Of a stretch of 64,000 bases of DNA, positions 51,024 through 63,761 are shown one piece after another. This DNA comes from Brachynemurus nebulosus (Eukaryota > Arthropoda > Insecta > Neuroptera > Myrmeleontidae). The notes below the pieces were generated by a model. The model was not told the origin of the DNA. It searched no databases and worked only from the letters and a program-made list of their open reading frames with translations. The stretch lies in assembly GCA_035578155.1 (NCBI GenBank), contig JAPWDM010000005.1:49432954-49496953 (forward strand). The letters are read 5' to 3'. A program made the translations under genes and the position numbers. Every line of letters begins with the position of its first letter. Positions within the stretch are counted from its first letter, which is position 1.

Positions 51024-51765
51024 CAGTGTTTTTCAACCTTTTTCGTGGTTTTAGTACGGAAAAAAATTTTGTGACCTCCTACTCTCCGCTATTACCTACT
51101 AACTTTTATTTTTTTTATGTTATAAATATCGAACCCGTTCATCATTACTGATTATTTTCATAGTTAGGTATCGATTAAATACGTAATTAAGGATTTGGAA
51201 CAAGCATATTTTTATATCGTCATCGAAGTTGACGACTTACAGTAACTTGGCACGTGGCAACAAAAGGGACAGGCGCATACGCGCGACGGTTTTCGCCACT
51301 TTCCAACACTTCCTAGCGTAATGCATTTGAATTCTTTAAATAATAACTCGCGTTAATATTTAAATTTATTGAATTGCCTTGTTCGTTTAGTAGTTACTCA
51401 CTGAATTTTATTGTCTAATATTCAAAATTCTGTTCTCATTATAAATACTGAATAAGTTTCTGAAAACATATGCACGTCTGTCAGCTTCAAGTTCCAATGA
51501 GAGTAATCAAACAAAACCAAAGAAAAAGTGTCTATACGACGACAACTGTTTAAAATTCGGATTTTGTTTAAACTTTCGGATTTACTGTTACTGAAAATAA
51601 GCTGCAATTTTGAAACTTTATCACGTGAAAGTATAAAACTATCGCATTGATGTAACCATTAATTAATCTTCTCTTTATTAAATATTTCATATTGAACTAG
51701 AGTAAATTTAAAGTAATTGCGACCGTTTTGAAAAGGGTTCGCGACCCACAGGTTGAGAAACATTG
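51024..51765. mobile_element. hAT non-autonomous element, 742 bp
   Basis: The left end CAGTGTTTTTCAACCTTTTT and the reversed right end CAATGTTTCTCAACC are inverted. The flanks ATGTAGGA (51016-51023) and ATGTAGGG (51766-51773) form an 8-bp target duplication with one change. A 61-codon minus-strand frame inside is unrecognised. No BED or dimerisation motif is visible. Confidence 0.9.
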
Positions 51766-51888
51766 ATGTAGGGTATAAAAAGAAAGCTTATTGAATTACA
51801 GTTCAACAACATATATAATGAATAATTTTGTTGATATATTTTTCTTTTCTTTTGAGGATAAACCGCCTTGTTATGAAGAATTATAGTA

Positions 51889-52148
51889 CAGTAGAACCTC
51901 TATTAACCGGACAGCAGTGCCACGTAAAAATTTGCTAACAGAGATGTCCGCTTAACAGGGTCAGTGTAAATAATAGCATTAAATAATGTAGTACTCATGA
52001 CCAATTTTTTAATTCAAATCAATTTTATGAACGAATTTATGTACTTATATATACAAAAATATAACTTTTACAAATGCATCGTCACATCAGAATCATTGTT
52101 TATAAAACAATAACACCTAACCCATATAGGTATACATACACACCAAGC
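51889..52148. mobile_element. pogo/Tigger-like element fragment, interrupted
   Basis: It begins CAGTAGAACCTCTATTAACC after TA, as at 15553. Its segment at 52087-52130 is the reverse complement of 15722-15777, so the two copies are inverted relative to each other. A hAT end begins immediately to the right. Confidence 0.65.
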
Positions 52149-52290
52149 CAGTGGTTCCCAAACTTTTTTGTTTCGCAGACCACTTGGCATGGTTTTCGGT
52201 TGATGATACACCCCCTGTACAAGTTCAACAACAACTTCTAGGAATATAGCTTTCCTTTTCTTCTCTTCCTTTCCTTTTCTTCGCCACCAA
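52149..52290. mobile_element. hAT-type left terminus
   Basis: CAGTGGTTCCCAAACTTTTT, followed by a CGCAGACCACTTGGCATGG stretch, is a hAT end. A pyrimidine-only-like tract follows at 52246-52284. The right end was not located. It seems inserted in the pogo-like fragment. Confidence 0.6.
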
Positions 52291-52320
52291 CATCTTACTT
52301 TTCAGGTTAATCACCTAAAA

Positions 52321-52650
52321 TTAACCCCCAAAATCGAAACTCAACTTCACATTGGAAATTAAGCCACCACACCCTATCTCTGTGCTAAGTTTCAAATTTT
52401 CGTGTTGAGTGGTTTCAGAGGAAATTGCCTGTGATCCTCGGACAGACACCGAACTGATTGCATAAGTGTTCCGTTTTTCCAATTTTGGACTAAAAAGAAA
52501 GAAAAACTTAAAAACATTTAAAAAAAATCTTACAACTAATTTTCGATTTAAAATTGAAAACTTGAAACGATTACTTTTTAATACAATGATACGAAATGAA
52601 ACCTTGTTAGAAGAACACAAGCATTAAATATAAGTAAACTAAGCAACAAA
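52321..52650. other. stretch with an unrecognised 99-codon minus-strand frame
   Basis: The frame 52321-52620 contains a more protein-like C-terminal half (SSVSVRGSQAISSETTQH) after an AT-rich N-terminal half. No domain is recognised. It may be the interior of the hAT element starting at 52149. Confidence 0.3.
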
Positions 52651-52872
52651 AACGACGAGGGTGTCAAAGCGAACATTAGACGAGACATAACACACATCAA
52701 GGCGCACATCTCGAACTCCTGCAGAAATTATTCCTTGTTTTATGTGACACACGACGGAAAGAACATCGGAAAACAGTTTATATAGAGAATTATTGTGTTA
52801 TTAAACTTGTATGCGAGAACTCTTAATTAAATTTTGTAAAGTAAACTTACGTAAATGTTATGTCTGATTTAC

Positions 52873-52999
52873 CTGAGGAGATTGCAAAAACATTATATGT
52901 ATGCGACGAACAACAGTGAACGGCAAACAGAGCAACGAAAAGATTATAGATACGACAAGAATATAAACGGGGACGCGCGTCTGTCTGCTTGAAACTGAA
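52873..52999 (-). other. candidate 5' exon (5'UTR plus 7 codons) of the PTB/heph gene
   Basis: On the minus strand a TCAGT initiator-like motif (52995-52999) begins a CpG-rich stretch with few AT runs. It ends at CAG|GTAAAT, a good donor with GT at 52871-52872. The first ATG (52891-52893) opens MFLQSPQ, exactly seven codons ending in phase 0 at the donor. This phase is compatible with the exon at 3824-3922, giving MFLQSPQ-RGSDELL. No TATA box is seen about 30 bases upstream. The surroundings (52650-53050) are unusually rich in CpG for the window. This is inference from sequence signals and frame only; a non-coding or unrelated exon is possible. Confidence 0.35.
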
Positions 53000-53049
53000 C
53001 TATTGTGGCGCCCGAAGAGGTTGGTTACGCCCAACGCACCCCACCTTGC

Positions 53050-53690
53050 GTTTTTTTTTCATATTTTTACTATTATTATACGATGAAACAATTATAAATA
53101 GTATAAACATTGTTAGTAAAACTATAATCAGAATATTCTAGAAACGACATACAATAACAAATTACATTTTATAACGAAAAAAAATCCATAACCGTACCAA
53201 AAAGTCGTACTATATACATAGATTGATCAGTTTTATGCAGAGCAAACTCTTATGGAAGATTCTCGAAGTTACCTTTGCATAGAGTGATAGACTTTTATTG
53301 ATGCCAAATTCCGGAAAAATGTACAGTCCTTAAAATTTACAATTAAAATAAATGCTGCGTTCTGACGGTTCCACAAACAGATTTGAAGCATGAAACTACG
53401 CCAACATACGAAAATTATATGACAGTTTTTGCTAAGTCTAATTTAATTCACAGAGCTAATCAAACTTCGAAATGAGTATCAAAATAAATATTCATAACAT
53501 ATGTACATGGTCTCTGGAAATTTTCAGCAGTTATACAGAAAATGGGATATTTTGTTAAACCAATGATATAAAACACATTAACATAAAAATTTTTACATTT
53601 TAACTAAAATTTTCGTTACTCAGCGTAATTTAGCTTAACTGAAAGTAATAGTACCTATATTATACAGCAAGAGACTACAGTTTGATTTTT
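53050..53690. other. AT-rich stretch without genes
   Basis: If 52999 is a transcription start on the minus strand, the upstream promoter would be 53000-53050, which is GC-rich (GGCGCCCGAAGAGG). No TATA box is visible. Further out nothing is recognised. Confidence 0.45.
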
Positions 53691-53699
53691 AATTCTAAA

Positions 53700-54125
53700 T
53701 GCAAGGTTGGTAGCCAGAAGGTCTGTAAAGGTTCGAGAGCAATAACTCACATGAGGTATCAAAGGAAATACTTTAGGCATCAAAAGAAATAATTTAAAAT
53801 TATAAAAGTTAAGAAAATAGTATATTATACACCAAGGGACTTAAGTGTGAATTTTAATCCCGAGTATAAAGTAAGTGGCCAGAGGGACTGTAAAAGATCT
53901 CTGGCCACAATCCGCACGAGGGACAAAAAAAAACTCTTTAATCCTGTGGCAAGTTAAATTTCGCTTGCTAATTGGTGACGTTCTATAAATTCTGATTGCT
54001 AATTGGCTTAAAAGTGGAAGCAAAAGTAGTTTTAATCTATTGTGACTAAAAGTGATACTTCGCTCCTTGTTATGAGGGATTGAAGCTCTTATGTATTTTA
54101 TTCTGGGAATTGCCATAAAAAATGA
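53700..54125 (+). repeat. dispersed repeat B, copy 3
   Basis: 53812-54125 follows copy 2 in reverse but lacks the AT-rich middle. 53700-53811 carries a second, degenerate copy of the start (AGCCAGAAGGTCTGTAAA and AATAGTATATTATACACC). The frame 53841-54116 is a by-product. Confidence 0.72.
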
Positions 54126-55080
54126 ATTAACTAGGGCCTGCTGATTATCGGGAATTTATAGTATTTAATTTATTATTCTTTTATTTTGTTATTTAACCCT
54201 TGCGCTCGCTCTATAAGGATTATACCTACCAACTAAAAAAAAAAAGAAGAAAAAACTATGTAAAATCTATATAGTATGTAGTTTCATAACGCTTTGACCA
54301 TCACATGTTGGTACGCAAAGGGTTCATGATATTTACGACAAATATTTGGTATTACATTTTGTTTTCTATCCTACATACTGTTGGTATTTTGCAACCTATA
54401 AAAAAAACTTCAATTTTTATTTTTTTTCGTGAAATGTGAGACTGACTGGTTAGTCCAATGGTATGTATGAATATTTCATCTCATTATTTTTCAATTTTAC
54501 TCGGAGCATTTTTCACGATCGTCGTCAATACATGTGTAGGTGCTGGCAATACAAAACTTCAATATAACACCACACAGATCCAAGTAGGGCTGGTACTGAG
54601 CTGACTGCACTCTGAGTAGACTCTACACAGCATACACAAAACGATATTATACAAACGATATGTATACTCTCTGCTTTCAAAGGGAAACAAAAACAAAACA
54701 GGTTTGCTTATATTTGTTTGAAAACATATATGTAAGTCCTGTGTTACTATACACTATTCAACAAAATTATATTGATATACAAAGCAACATGCATGTAGGT
54801 ATCTATACTTAAAACCAATTTAAAGTTGAAAAACTGAATTACGACTGTAGAATTATTCTAAAGTTTGAGTTGATATCAAATGTTTACAGACAGTTCAGTA
54901 TGTCGTGTGGTTTCGTACTATAGTCAATATACAACTTGATATTTTAGTGGAAGCGCTGAAAAATACACTGAGAAAGATGTATTAATATGAGAAAGATGTA
55001 GTATGCTTTGAAATTGAAGGGAATTGTTGTTAGAAATTGTTGTATTAAGAATCGTGAACACGAAAAATAGTATATATATA
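54126..55080. other. AT-rich stretch without genes
   Basis: Nothing supportable is seen. Confidence 0.55.
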
Positions 55081-55510
55081 TTATTCAACGAGCTAGTAAT
55101 GATAGCTATTACTCACGAAGATGAAATTGCGACACGAGCCGAGCTTGCGAGGCGAGTGTCGTAATGTATCTAAGTGAGTAATAGCCATTACAAGCGAATA
55201 GAATACGATATTTTTTCTACGGCTTTTTTCCTTTTTGATTTGAATAAAATTGATTATAAATTTTAAATCACATTTTTAATCTATTTCTAATGTCATTAAA
55301 TGTTTATATAATATGTATAAAACGATCAAAATAAAATAAATACTACTTTGTTTACTTGCACGTTACTAAGCAACATATATTAAATTAAAACTTGATACAT
55401 ACATTAGTCACAAAACAATCGCAAACCCGTTGAATAATGGTTAATACTATGATTTTTTCATTGGTCAAAAAGGTATTGAGTAATGATCATTCCTCCACAC
55501 CTTTGAATAA
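55081..55510. mobile_element. probable TIR element with an inner GC-rich stem
   Basis: The ends TTATTCAACG and, reversed, TTATTCAAAGG are each followed by AATGAT..ATTACTCA words. Near the left end TATTACTCAC pairs with GTGAGTAATA around CGACAC/GTGTCG (55110-55188). About 430 bp; target duplication not identified. Confidence 0.5.
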
Positions 55511-57364
55511 TTCCTAACTTTCTCAACAATCAACCGATATATAATGAGTATGTTCTTCAACAGGAGTAGAAAGAAAAATGTAATTTGGCATTTATGACAA
55601 ATTAACTGCTAAGGGGTAAAAGAGCGTTATAACGTTGGCACAGAAAAATTATCTTTACTCTTTTTGCGATGACAGTTTACTCAACAAATATTTTCTGAAC
55701 AAAAAAATTTAATGCTTACTTCCCCGAATTTCTTGCGTCATCGACAATTAGTCAGTTACTTTAGGAAGCATGATTCAAGTATTATGCAAGCACATTTAGG
55801 GGTGAAGGAGCCGCAGGGTACAATTTTTTCTTACAATTGTTGATAAGCTGGAAGGAAGTTAGGCAGAATAATTTTATTTACAATAAAATCTACAAAATAA
55901 AGAACATTTTAAAAATACATAATAGTATCTGAATATTTTAAATCAACAAATAACATTTTAGCGAATTTCCATTCTAATGTAATATGTATTTACTTATTTA
56001 CCATATATAAATACTTATATTTCACAACTTGCACTAATCGAGACATGATTTTTGAGATTATAGCAGGATTTCAGTCACTTTAAGTTTGTCAAGCACGTAA
56101 GTTTACATCACATATCTTTTGAAGTTTATTAATTCAGGAGAAGACAATCGATACTCAAACAACTTACTATTCAAAACCACTCAATACACGTTACACTAAA
56201 CTTATTTACCCACTGCTAGACGGAACAAACACAGAAAAAATAGTAAAAAAGATAAACACAATTCTAGCAAAAAAAAAAGATTATAATAGCATGAAACTGA
56301 TGGATGCTTTGAGACTAACGGAATGGATGATAGCAAGCATACTACTACATCTACCGGCCGCATTCTAAACAATACAACAAATAATTTAACTAGAATAAAT
56401 ATTTCTCAAATTCAAAACAAACACAATTTATTTGGAAATAAAACAATAATAAAAAACTGAGCCGGAAAAAATGATAACAATTCAGTTTTATTATTTATAT
56501 TTACGTATATCGTCCACATAATTGCTTTGAAGAATATATTTTATTTTTTAGAAACATAGTACAGGAAATGTTAAAATATTTTTCACGTACAAAAACTTTT
56601 ATTGTTTTCGAAAAAAAAAAAAAAATATGAATATATGATTATTGCCCGGGAGTTTCAAATACACAAAATATTGTATTGTGGCTTTGTTTAACTAACCGGT
56701 CCGGTAACCGCAGTTAGCTAATATTAATTCATATTTTATACACAAATATGCAATAGAGAGAATGCTGGTACGTATTTCTGTATATTGTAGTTTGTACGTT
56801 TGGAGGATCAGATAAAATTTGTCGATGTTCGCTACCAGGAACTTCCAAAATCAATTCAATATGGATTGTGGTTTTTGATGAAGAGTGCACGGAAGTAATG
56901 CAGTTTATTTTAATGTTTCAATTATCATGTGACAATGAAAATTATACAAGTGATTTTAATATAATTAACTGAAGGCTTGAAGGATCCAAGTCTTAATTCT
57001 CAGCGGTCATACTGTGATTCCTGAATTAATTTGATATTTAAACTATCTTGCATTCTGCAATATCTTTACAAAACCGACATTAAGTATTATTAAACGTTAT
57101 CAAACGATGGAAAAAATATCTGAGTATTCATACATTCATGATTCTCATGCATAGGGTTAACTCACAGACCTTTAAAATAAAGTATTGTACTTTATTTTGA
57201 GTAAACGCATATACTTTAAAATTTATCAGAAAAATAAAGCACGCTAAAATACTTTATTTTATACACACTGAATTAATTCATTTTTCTCTCATATTTTCAA
57301 AATTTTATGCAAGCTATTTAAAAATTACCTATAGGTAAGAGCAACAAAAATACGTACGAAAATA
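55511..57364. other. AT-rich stretch without supported genes
   Basis: A 25-codon peptide frame at 56291 (MKLMDALRLTEW) has coding-like composition but no splice context. An inverted pair of AAAATAAAGTA words lies near 57174-57265. Confidence 0.45.
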
Positions 57365-57825
57365 GTATATTGTGCAATAAGTGCGGAAAATTGTCGATTG
57401 CCCACGAACGCGAAGTTGAGCGCACGTGGGCAATGTAGTGAGCACGAGTTGCACATACTATTTTTTATTACGAATTTCAGATAATTTTTTCAATTATAAT
57501 TACTATTTTTGACATTTTTATTACTTTTTAAAATAATATATTTGGTGTTCGTCTTTTTTTTCTGAATTAAATATTCTTTAAATTATTTTGTTGGTGGTTT
57601 CTATAGAAATAATTATGAAATATTTATTAAATGAAAAATCAAGAGGCGGCTTTGTGTGTTTTGATTAAATTTTGCGTATTTTATTGTCAATTTGCGTGTG
57701 GAAAGTTACTTTCCGCACGCAAAAAAGTATGTGGGAAGAGTAAAGTGAGCAAACAGCTATTTTGCGTACAGAAATGTGTGCGCCAAGTTAGTACTTCTCC
57801 CGCATGAGTAATAAAAAAATAAATA
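57365..57825. repeat. repeat-like block with two GC-rich stems
   Basis: ATTGCCCACG pairs with CGTGGGCAAT across 57398-57435. TTTGCGTGTGGAAAGT pairs with ACTTTCCGCACGCAAA at 57691-57723. The style resembles the 55081 element. Termini were not identified. Confidence 0.45.
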
Positions 57826-57829
57826 AATT

Positions 57830-58460
57830 TTGTTGCCCAAAATTTTAAATTTACTTTCCTAAAGAAAAAATGGCTACCCCATACTCATGCGTGAGTGATC
57901 ACTAAGGATGAAAGAGTCTTTTTTTATTTTATTTGATTTCCATCCAAATTTGTGTTTTATATCTGCCTAGACCTCTTTTCTATGAGAACTACAACAGTAG
58001 CAATCCTATGCCATGGAATTTAATTTTTTCTTATTTACGCTTCTGGGACGGGGATACGCTTCTACTTCAAATTCACTCGACTTAATTATTACAAAAAGAA
58101 CAGAGTAATTCAATTTACTTTCGAACAATAACCAAATTTCTGGGAATTAATTTGATAGGCAGGTATTTTGGTTTCTAAAGCACCGATTATTAATTATCTA
58201 ATTCAACGGAATTTTGATAGAAATTTCGAGCACTGTAAGCTATTGTCTTACGAAATCATAATAGCACAATATCCGATTTACTGTGGAAGATAATGTATTC
58301 TAAGAAATAGTTATTGTTAGATCAAAATCACAATGCAACAATGACGTTAATCTGATAAGACGCCTCAATGAGTTTCAAGCCACTCAACACATACTTGTTG
58401 AAGTGATCTACATAATTTTAAAGCCACTTGAACAACAATTTCAATGAAGTATTTCAATCA
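57830..58460. other. AT-rich stretch without genes
   Basis: Nothing supportable is seen. Confidence 0.55.
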
Positions 58461-58461
58461 G

Positions 58462-58811
58462 GGTTTTCATTCGTCCCGATTCTCTCCGGACAATCCCGAT
58501 TTCGATGGTACAGTCCCACGTTCTGACATCATATCAGTTTTATCCTGATTTTTTAATTTACGCACAAAATATCAATCTGTATGTGTTCCCTCATTTTTAA
58601 TACGTAAAGCGATGGACTCAATCGGCGCCAGAGATTCTTTTGCTCGTCAAACGTATTTTTGGGGAAAAAGAGGAGGATTGCTGTTGCACGGTCACGGGAA
58701 ATTCAAATGTTGTTTGCTCGCCAGTTTAAAAAATTTCCTAATAAATGTTGAATGTCAACAATTCCCTTGGATTACCTCGATTTTATTTTGTTTAAAGGTG
58801 GCAACCCGGTA
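58462..58811. mobile_element. possible DNA transposon with GGGTTNNCA ends
   Basis: GGGTTTTCATTCGTCCCGAT at the left and GGTGGCAACCC at the right are inverted only over a short span. The left end resembles 59290 (GGGTTGCCATCCGTCCAGAT), a common arthropod transposon end. The 80-codon frame 58612-58854 inside is unrecognised. Confidence 0.4.
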
Positions 58812-60520
58812 TCCAATACTTTTAGAATTTTATTGGAGGTCAATAGCCCATTAAATTAACTCATATTACTCATTCCAAGTTGTTTTTCACTAATGTCCCT
58901 GTTGCCATAATTTTACAGTGACGATAATTACAATACAAATACCGTAAAAAAAATCAATTTCACAAACGGGTCAATTTCACCAATTATTTATTTTTATTTG
59001 AAATTTAAATAATACATTTGACCAAATAAATCGTGATAAAATACACAAAATTAATTGTTATACACACTGCAATTCGTCCACTATACACATGCCTGGCAAA
59101 CAAACATCCAAACATTCATATATACATATATGATGCTCCTGTACTGTGTGTTCAAGGTTATCGAAGACACTAGCTATATCGTTAAGTTATAAAGTTTTCC
59201 CCCTTAAGAACCCACAAAAAATATAAAATATAAAATATTCGCTAGACCAGTTTCGGCTACTCTTCAGGAGCTATATTGTGATAATATTTAGGGTTGCCAT
59301 CCGTCCAGATTTCCCTGGACTTGTCCTCTTTTTTTGAGGGCATCCGGGGAGCATTCAACTGGAATTTTCAAAAAATTATGCCTTTGTAAAAGTACTCATC
59401 ATCCAACAGTGAATTTCTATTGAAGATTAATAAAAAATCTGTTATAAACATTTATCGTTTTATTTTATAAGTAAGAGAAACATTTTCTGGCTGAAAGTTG
59501 GAAGGTTTGATAATAGTTCTGAATAGTATTAAAAGAGTTCTATAGAAAAGTCTTATAACTTTTTTCTGGGAAATAATCATTCCTTTAAGTACATATAAGT
59601 CATTATCACTCAACTCTGCCGAAAAGCTTTATATCTTTTTCCGGTAAAACAACTACTTTTTAAGGTAGCGCCATTTTTAACCAGGTAAAAAATTTTGTTT
59701 CGTGAGTTCTAGCCGATTTGATACGAGTTCTGTATTACACTCCAAGAGTTAGTTCTACAGAAAAGTCTTATGAAGATTTTGCTGTAAAATGATGTCAGTA
59801 TTATCAGTATCTGATTAGTATTAACAGGATTTCTCGACTATTTGGAAGAAGTGACTGCTACTACATAAAACCTTGTACATCCTGTATGAGCAAGTTCTGT
59901 TGCTATAGCTGTAGCTTTGAAATTGTGTTTATTTGTTGAGGGTGATCCGATGGTGCTGGTGTCCGTTGGCCGCTTATTGATATTTTATTAATGATGAATG
60001 GTTCCCAGTTGAGTAATCACTAATTAATAAAGGACAATTTTGTTATTTATAATTCCCAGGTGAGGTCGCTTCCATCGACTAGCGAGCCAACAAAATGAAT
60101 GGACCAACTTTTTCCTATACCATCAATTTTTAGCGTTAGTTACTGTTTATCGATGATGATCACAATCATTGCATTAAACCCCACTGCCCTCCCCATCACC
60201 GTTCTGATGTTTGTTTTTGTTTATTTATTTTATTTTCATTCAATATTATTGTACAGGAAGTTTTTACTCTTTTTTGTTTTTGTGTGTTAATTAATTTTTT
60301 AATTAGTGGAAAATATATCACGGAAACAAGTTTTCATAAAAGGAAATAGAATAACATTTTATAATTTAGTTATTATTTAATATAAATAAATACAAAATAG
60401 TTATATATTATTTGAGTTTAAAAAAATATTCTGCCAATTATTGATTGTATTTGATGGAAATTTTTTTATATATAGGTAGAGCATATTAATTCGAAATTCA
60501 TTAAGGATCACTGCGTCCCA
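58812..60520. other. AT-rich stretch with one solitary transposon end
   Basis: GGGTTGCCATCCGTCCAGAT at 59290 followed by TTGTCCTC is a probable transposon terminus without a visible partner. The frame at 60099-60290 is hydrophobic and unrecognised. Confidence 0.5.
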
Positions 60521-60526
60521 TACATA

Positions 60527-60904
60527 CAGTAGACTCCCGTTAATTCGAAACTCGAGGGACTCTTAAAATATTACGAATTATAGAGAGGTTCGAATTATCA
60601 CAGGTAACAATTTAATTTTTTAAGCATTTGCGATGAATGAACTTGAACTTGTCTCAAAATGTACTTACAATCTTTCTGTCTCTTTCGCTCTGCAACTTTG
60701 AATTGTCGAGTGTTTGACGCCGATGAGTTCGAATTAACGCGTCGTTTTGTTACGGAGCAATGATTTCTTCGTTCGAATTACCAAGTGTATAACAATGTAT
60801 TGTTTTAGTTCGAAATATAAAGAGATTTTGTACGGAATTCGTAATACCTTTGAATTATAGAGAGTTTCGAATTATCGAAAGTTTGAATTAACGAGAGTCT
60901 ACTG
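60527..60904. mobile_element. pogo-like MITE, complete
   Basis: The 378-bp element has ends CAGTAGACTCCCGTTAATTC and, reversed, CAGTAGACTCTCGTTAATTC, with TA on both sides (60525-60526, 60905-60906). Additional GAATTATAGAGAG and TTCGAATTATC words near the ends are subterminal repeats. No coding capacity. Confidence 0.95.
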
Positions 60905-60906
60905 TA

Positions 60907-62078
60907 CCGAGAACCGTTTGTGGGCTCGAATGTAGTTTGAGAAGCCGAGCATTCTTAAGCATCCATGACAACAAAAGTAAATTTACGAATTGCGTACGAG
61001 TAGGTTATTTTTTAAACCAAAAAACTACCGAATAAATTGAAAAATTTTTTTTTTAAAAAATGTAATAAAAAATCAATACCAGGTATCCCTAAGTAACTAT
61101 TTCCATAGCGAAATATATTTCCTATTTAGCGGTAAGCGACTGTTTCCCTTCTTAAAAAGTAGATTTTTATGACTTGTTAGTTTTTGTAACTATAGTAATT
61201 ATTTTTAATAAGATTTAAAAAAGTAAAATAGAATAATGATGTTAATCATTGGTCTTTGTTAGACGGTATATTATAAATAGCTTGAAATGTACGACCCAGA
61301 CAAATATTTTCGAAATATTTAACACCAGAAATGTCACTGTTTATTTGAGTGGTAGTTATTCTGAAAAGTTCTATTTTGGGCACGTTATAAATCAAAACTA
61401 TTGCAATTTAATATATCCTATTAAGCATAGGAAAACAAATGTAACAAACACAATGTCATGTAGGCTAACTGCACGCAGAGTGTAAACCTGGCGGCACACT
61501 TAAGCGATACGATAAACGCCGCTTGAGTACATTTAAACTGGATAGAAAAGATATCGTATCGTACGATACGTATCGTAAAGCGACATAGTGTATGGATCTG
61601 TTATCATCAAAAGTGTCGTACGACATTTAAAAATTATATCATAAGTCTAAAAGCAACGATAACTCAAGTAGTGTGCATTATCAAAAATTCGATTTCACAA
61701 ACGGCTTTCGACCAAGAGAGGTACTGTGCCCAAAAGCTTTCCGGAAAATGTATCGATTACACTTAATTTTGTTAGTTATATTGCAATGAGTACAATATAA
61801 AGTCTGGCAGGATGAAAATTATGTAAGTGGTAAAAATTAAGTGCGATCAATGCGTCGAAAAATAAGTGCGTACAATTAATCTATACCTTGCGAAATGCGA
61901 ATACTTATCCACTGTGTTAAGTAACTGTCCGCATATCAGATGCGTTTTCTGATCTGGGAACCTGACCATATTTACCATATGTTTTTGGGTTCACTGAATT
62001 AAAAATTGAGGTTTGTTTAATCCCGTCACATCAGCGTTTAGCCTTAAATCCACAATTAAACACTTTAATATCCCTAAA
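60907..62078. other. AT-rich stretch with a possible transposon end
   Basis: 61489-61700 has GGCGGCACACTTAAGCGATA and many CGATACG words. A reversed GCACACTACTTGAGTTATCG near 61655-61675 may be the other end of an old ~190-bp element. The frame 61249-61485 is unrecognised. Confidence 0.4.
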
Positions 62079-62426
62079 GGGATTCTTAGACGGCCAATCA
62101 GTCCTCAGTTCAGTTTCAGTTTCAGTCAAACTGTCAGTTTTTTCTACGTGTAAAAATTAAAATCTGAAAGGAAAACTGAAACGCAGACTGAGAACTGACG
62201 GGATGGATAGACCTATTTGTGTAAACAAGCGCATTATGCCTCAGTTCATTTCTTCACGTTAGTTCTCTTGAAAATCACGGTAACCTGACTGAACAAATAA
62301 CTGAAGCGAGTGAAAACAGTGAGAACTGAACGGACCGTGTAAAAACAAACCGTCTTCCGAACTAAAATGAAACAAGAACGGAAACTGAAACTGAACTGAG
62401 AACTGATATGACCGTCTAAAAGGCCC
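62079..62426. mobile_element. MITE with long TCAGT-rich inverted ends
   Basis: The left end GGGATTCTTAGACGGCCAAT and the reversed right end GGGCCTTTTAGACGGTCATA continue into shared CTCAGTTCAGTTTCAGTTTC. GAACTGA/TCAGTTC words are repeated in both orientations throughout. Target duplication is not clear. Non-coding. Confidence 0.82.
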
Positions 62427-62429
62427 TTC

Positions 62430-63170
62430 AAAATGAAATTGTAATTCGAAAACCTAATTGAAATAACATGTCTTTTATTCGCAGCTTTACCATATAGCCC
62501 TTTTAAAGGCTACATAATGTACAAAACCCGAACGTGTAACCTCCCCACGATGTAAATCGTCGGCTAACATCAACGTCAACGATACAATGATTTGAAAAAT
62601 TGAATTTAGTTGAATAAACGTAAAAATAGGACATTTTATTAAAGCTTAATAAATAAAGGCAATTTTTTTCATATATGATTAAATTAAACTATATTATTTT
62701 AGAAACTATATATTTATTTAAAAAGTGCGTACAATTTACCTCACATGATTCTTTGTGCATGTTTCGTTAACAATTTTTTAAATATCTCCTAAACCCTGTC
62801 TTAATTTTTAAGTTGAAATTTACAACAATGAAAAAACTGACGATTCGTATGCAACACTAATTTTACAGAAAACTATAAAAATTTGAAACAGTATGCACGA
62901 GTGATACCCCCCCCCCGTCCCGTATTTGTACAGTGAGTATATTTATTGCATATTTCCAACACAGGCGGCAATTTGTGTGTATGTTATGGCCATAAAAATG
63001 TTAACTTTATATTATAACGTCACTGTGCCAGCTAAACATTTTAAAAATTTATATTATTTTGAATTTAAAATGTTTATTACAAATTTCTAAAAATATCATC
63101 AACGGTATCTTTGTACATAAGTATATACATATTGTATTTGTATGTATGTACATGTACAAACTTATACATA
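62430..63170. other. AT-rich stretch without genes
   Basis: A nine- to ten-C run lies near 62907-62916. Nothing else is seen. Confidence 0.55.
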
Positions 63171-63173
63171 AAA

Positions 63174-63761
63174 TGAGGAGTAGTCGAACAGAAGGTAACA
63201 TTTCCACTTTTTGACTTTTTGCTTTTTTTGCAGAATGGTACTTATATCTATAAACTACACATCCTAGTTCAATTTGGCGTGTTAAATAGCAACAATTTTC
63301 ACCTAAAAAATGAGTCCCAATCTCGGTTTTCGAACAAAAAGAAACATATCCATTTCTTTATAAAAGTATTATTTTAGTTCTAACAAAAAGTAACATTTTC
63401 TTATGTAATACCAGATTTAGATTATTTGATTTAGTAGCTGAAAACACTAGAGAAAGTTAATCAAAGTTTCTCTGAACGACTGTTTTATCATCATTCATTA
63501 CCACTGTCTGTAACAAAAGGTAACATTTGCATTCAATAATTATCGAAAAGTGACATTTTCAAGTTTTACTGACAAAAGGTAACATTTCCAAAATTCAACC
63601 TCAGCTATTTCCTGTAATATGAAAGCTTTTAACTTTTTCCAATGTACATTTCTGCATAAACAGAATATTTTTAAAAATAAATGCTTACTCTTTAATCACA
63701 TTTTAGTGATTTCTGAAACAAGCAACGATGGAAATGTTACCTTCTGTTCGACTACTCCTCA
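63174..63761. mobile_element. TIR element that repeats its AAGGTAACATTTCC end motif
   Basis: The 588-bp element has 31-bp ends starting TGAGGAGTAGTCGAACAGAA and continuing GGTAACATTTCC, almost identical when reversed. Four further direct copies of AARGTAACATTT or close variants lie inside (63387-63400, 63516-63530, 63545-63560, 63573-63590). Target duplication unclear. No coding capacity. Confidence 0.88.

Noticed and set aside
58612..58854. 80-codon frame with mixed composition
   Set aside because: It runs into a transposon-like end (GTGGCAACCC) and no family is recognisable.
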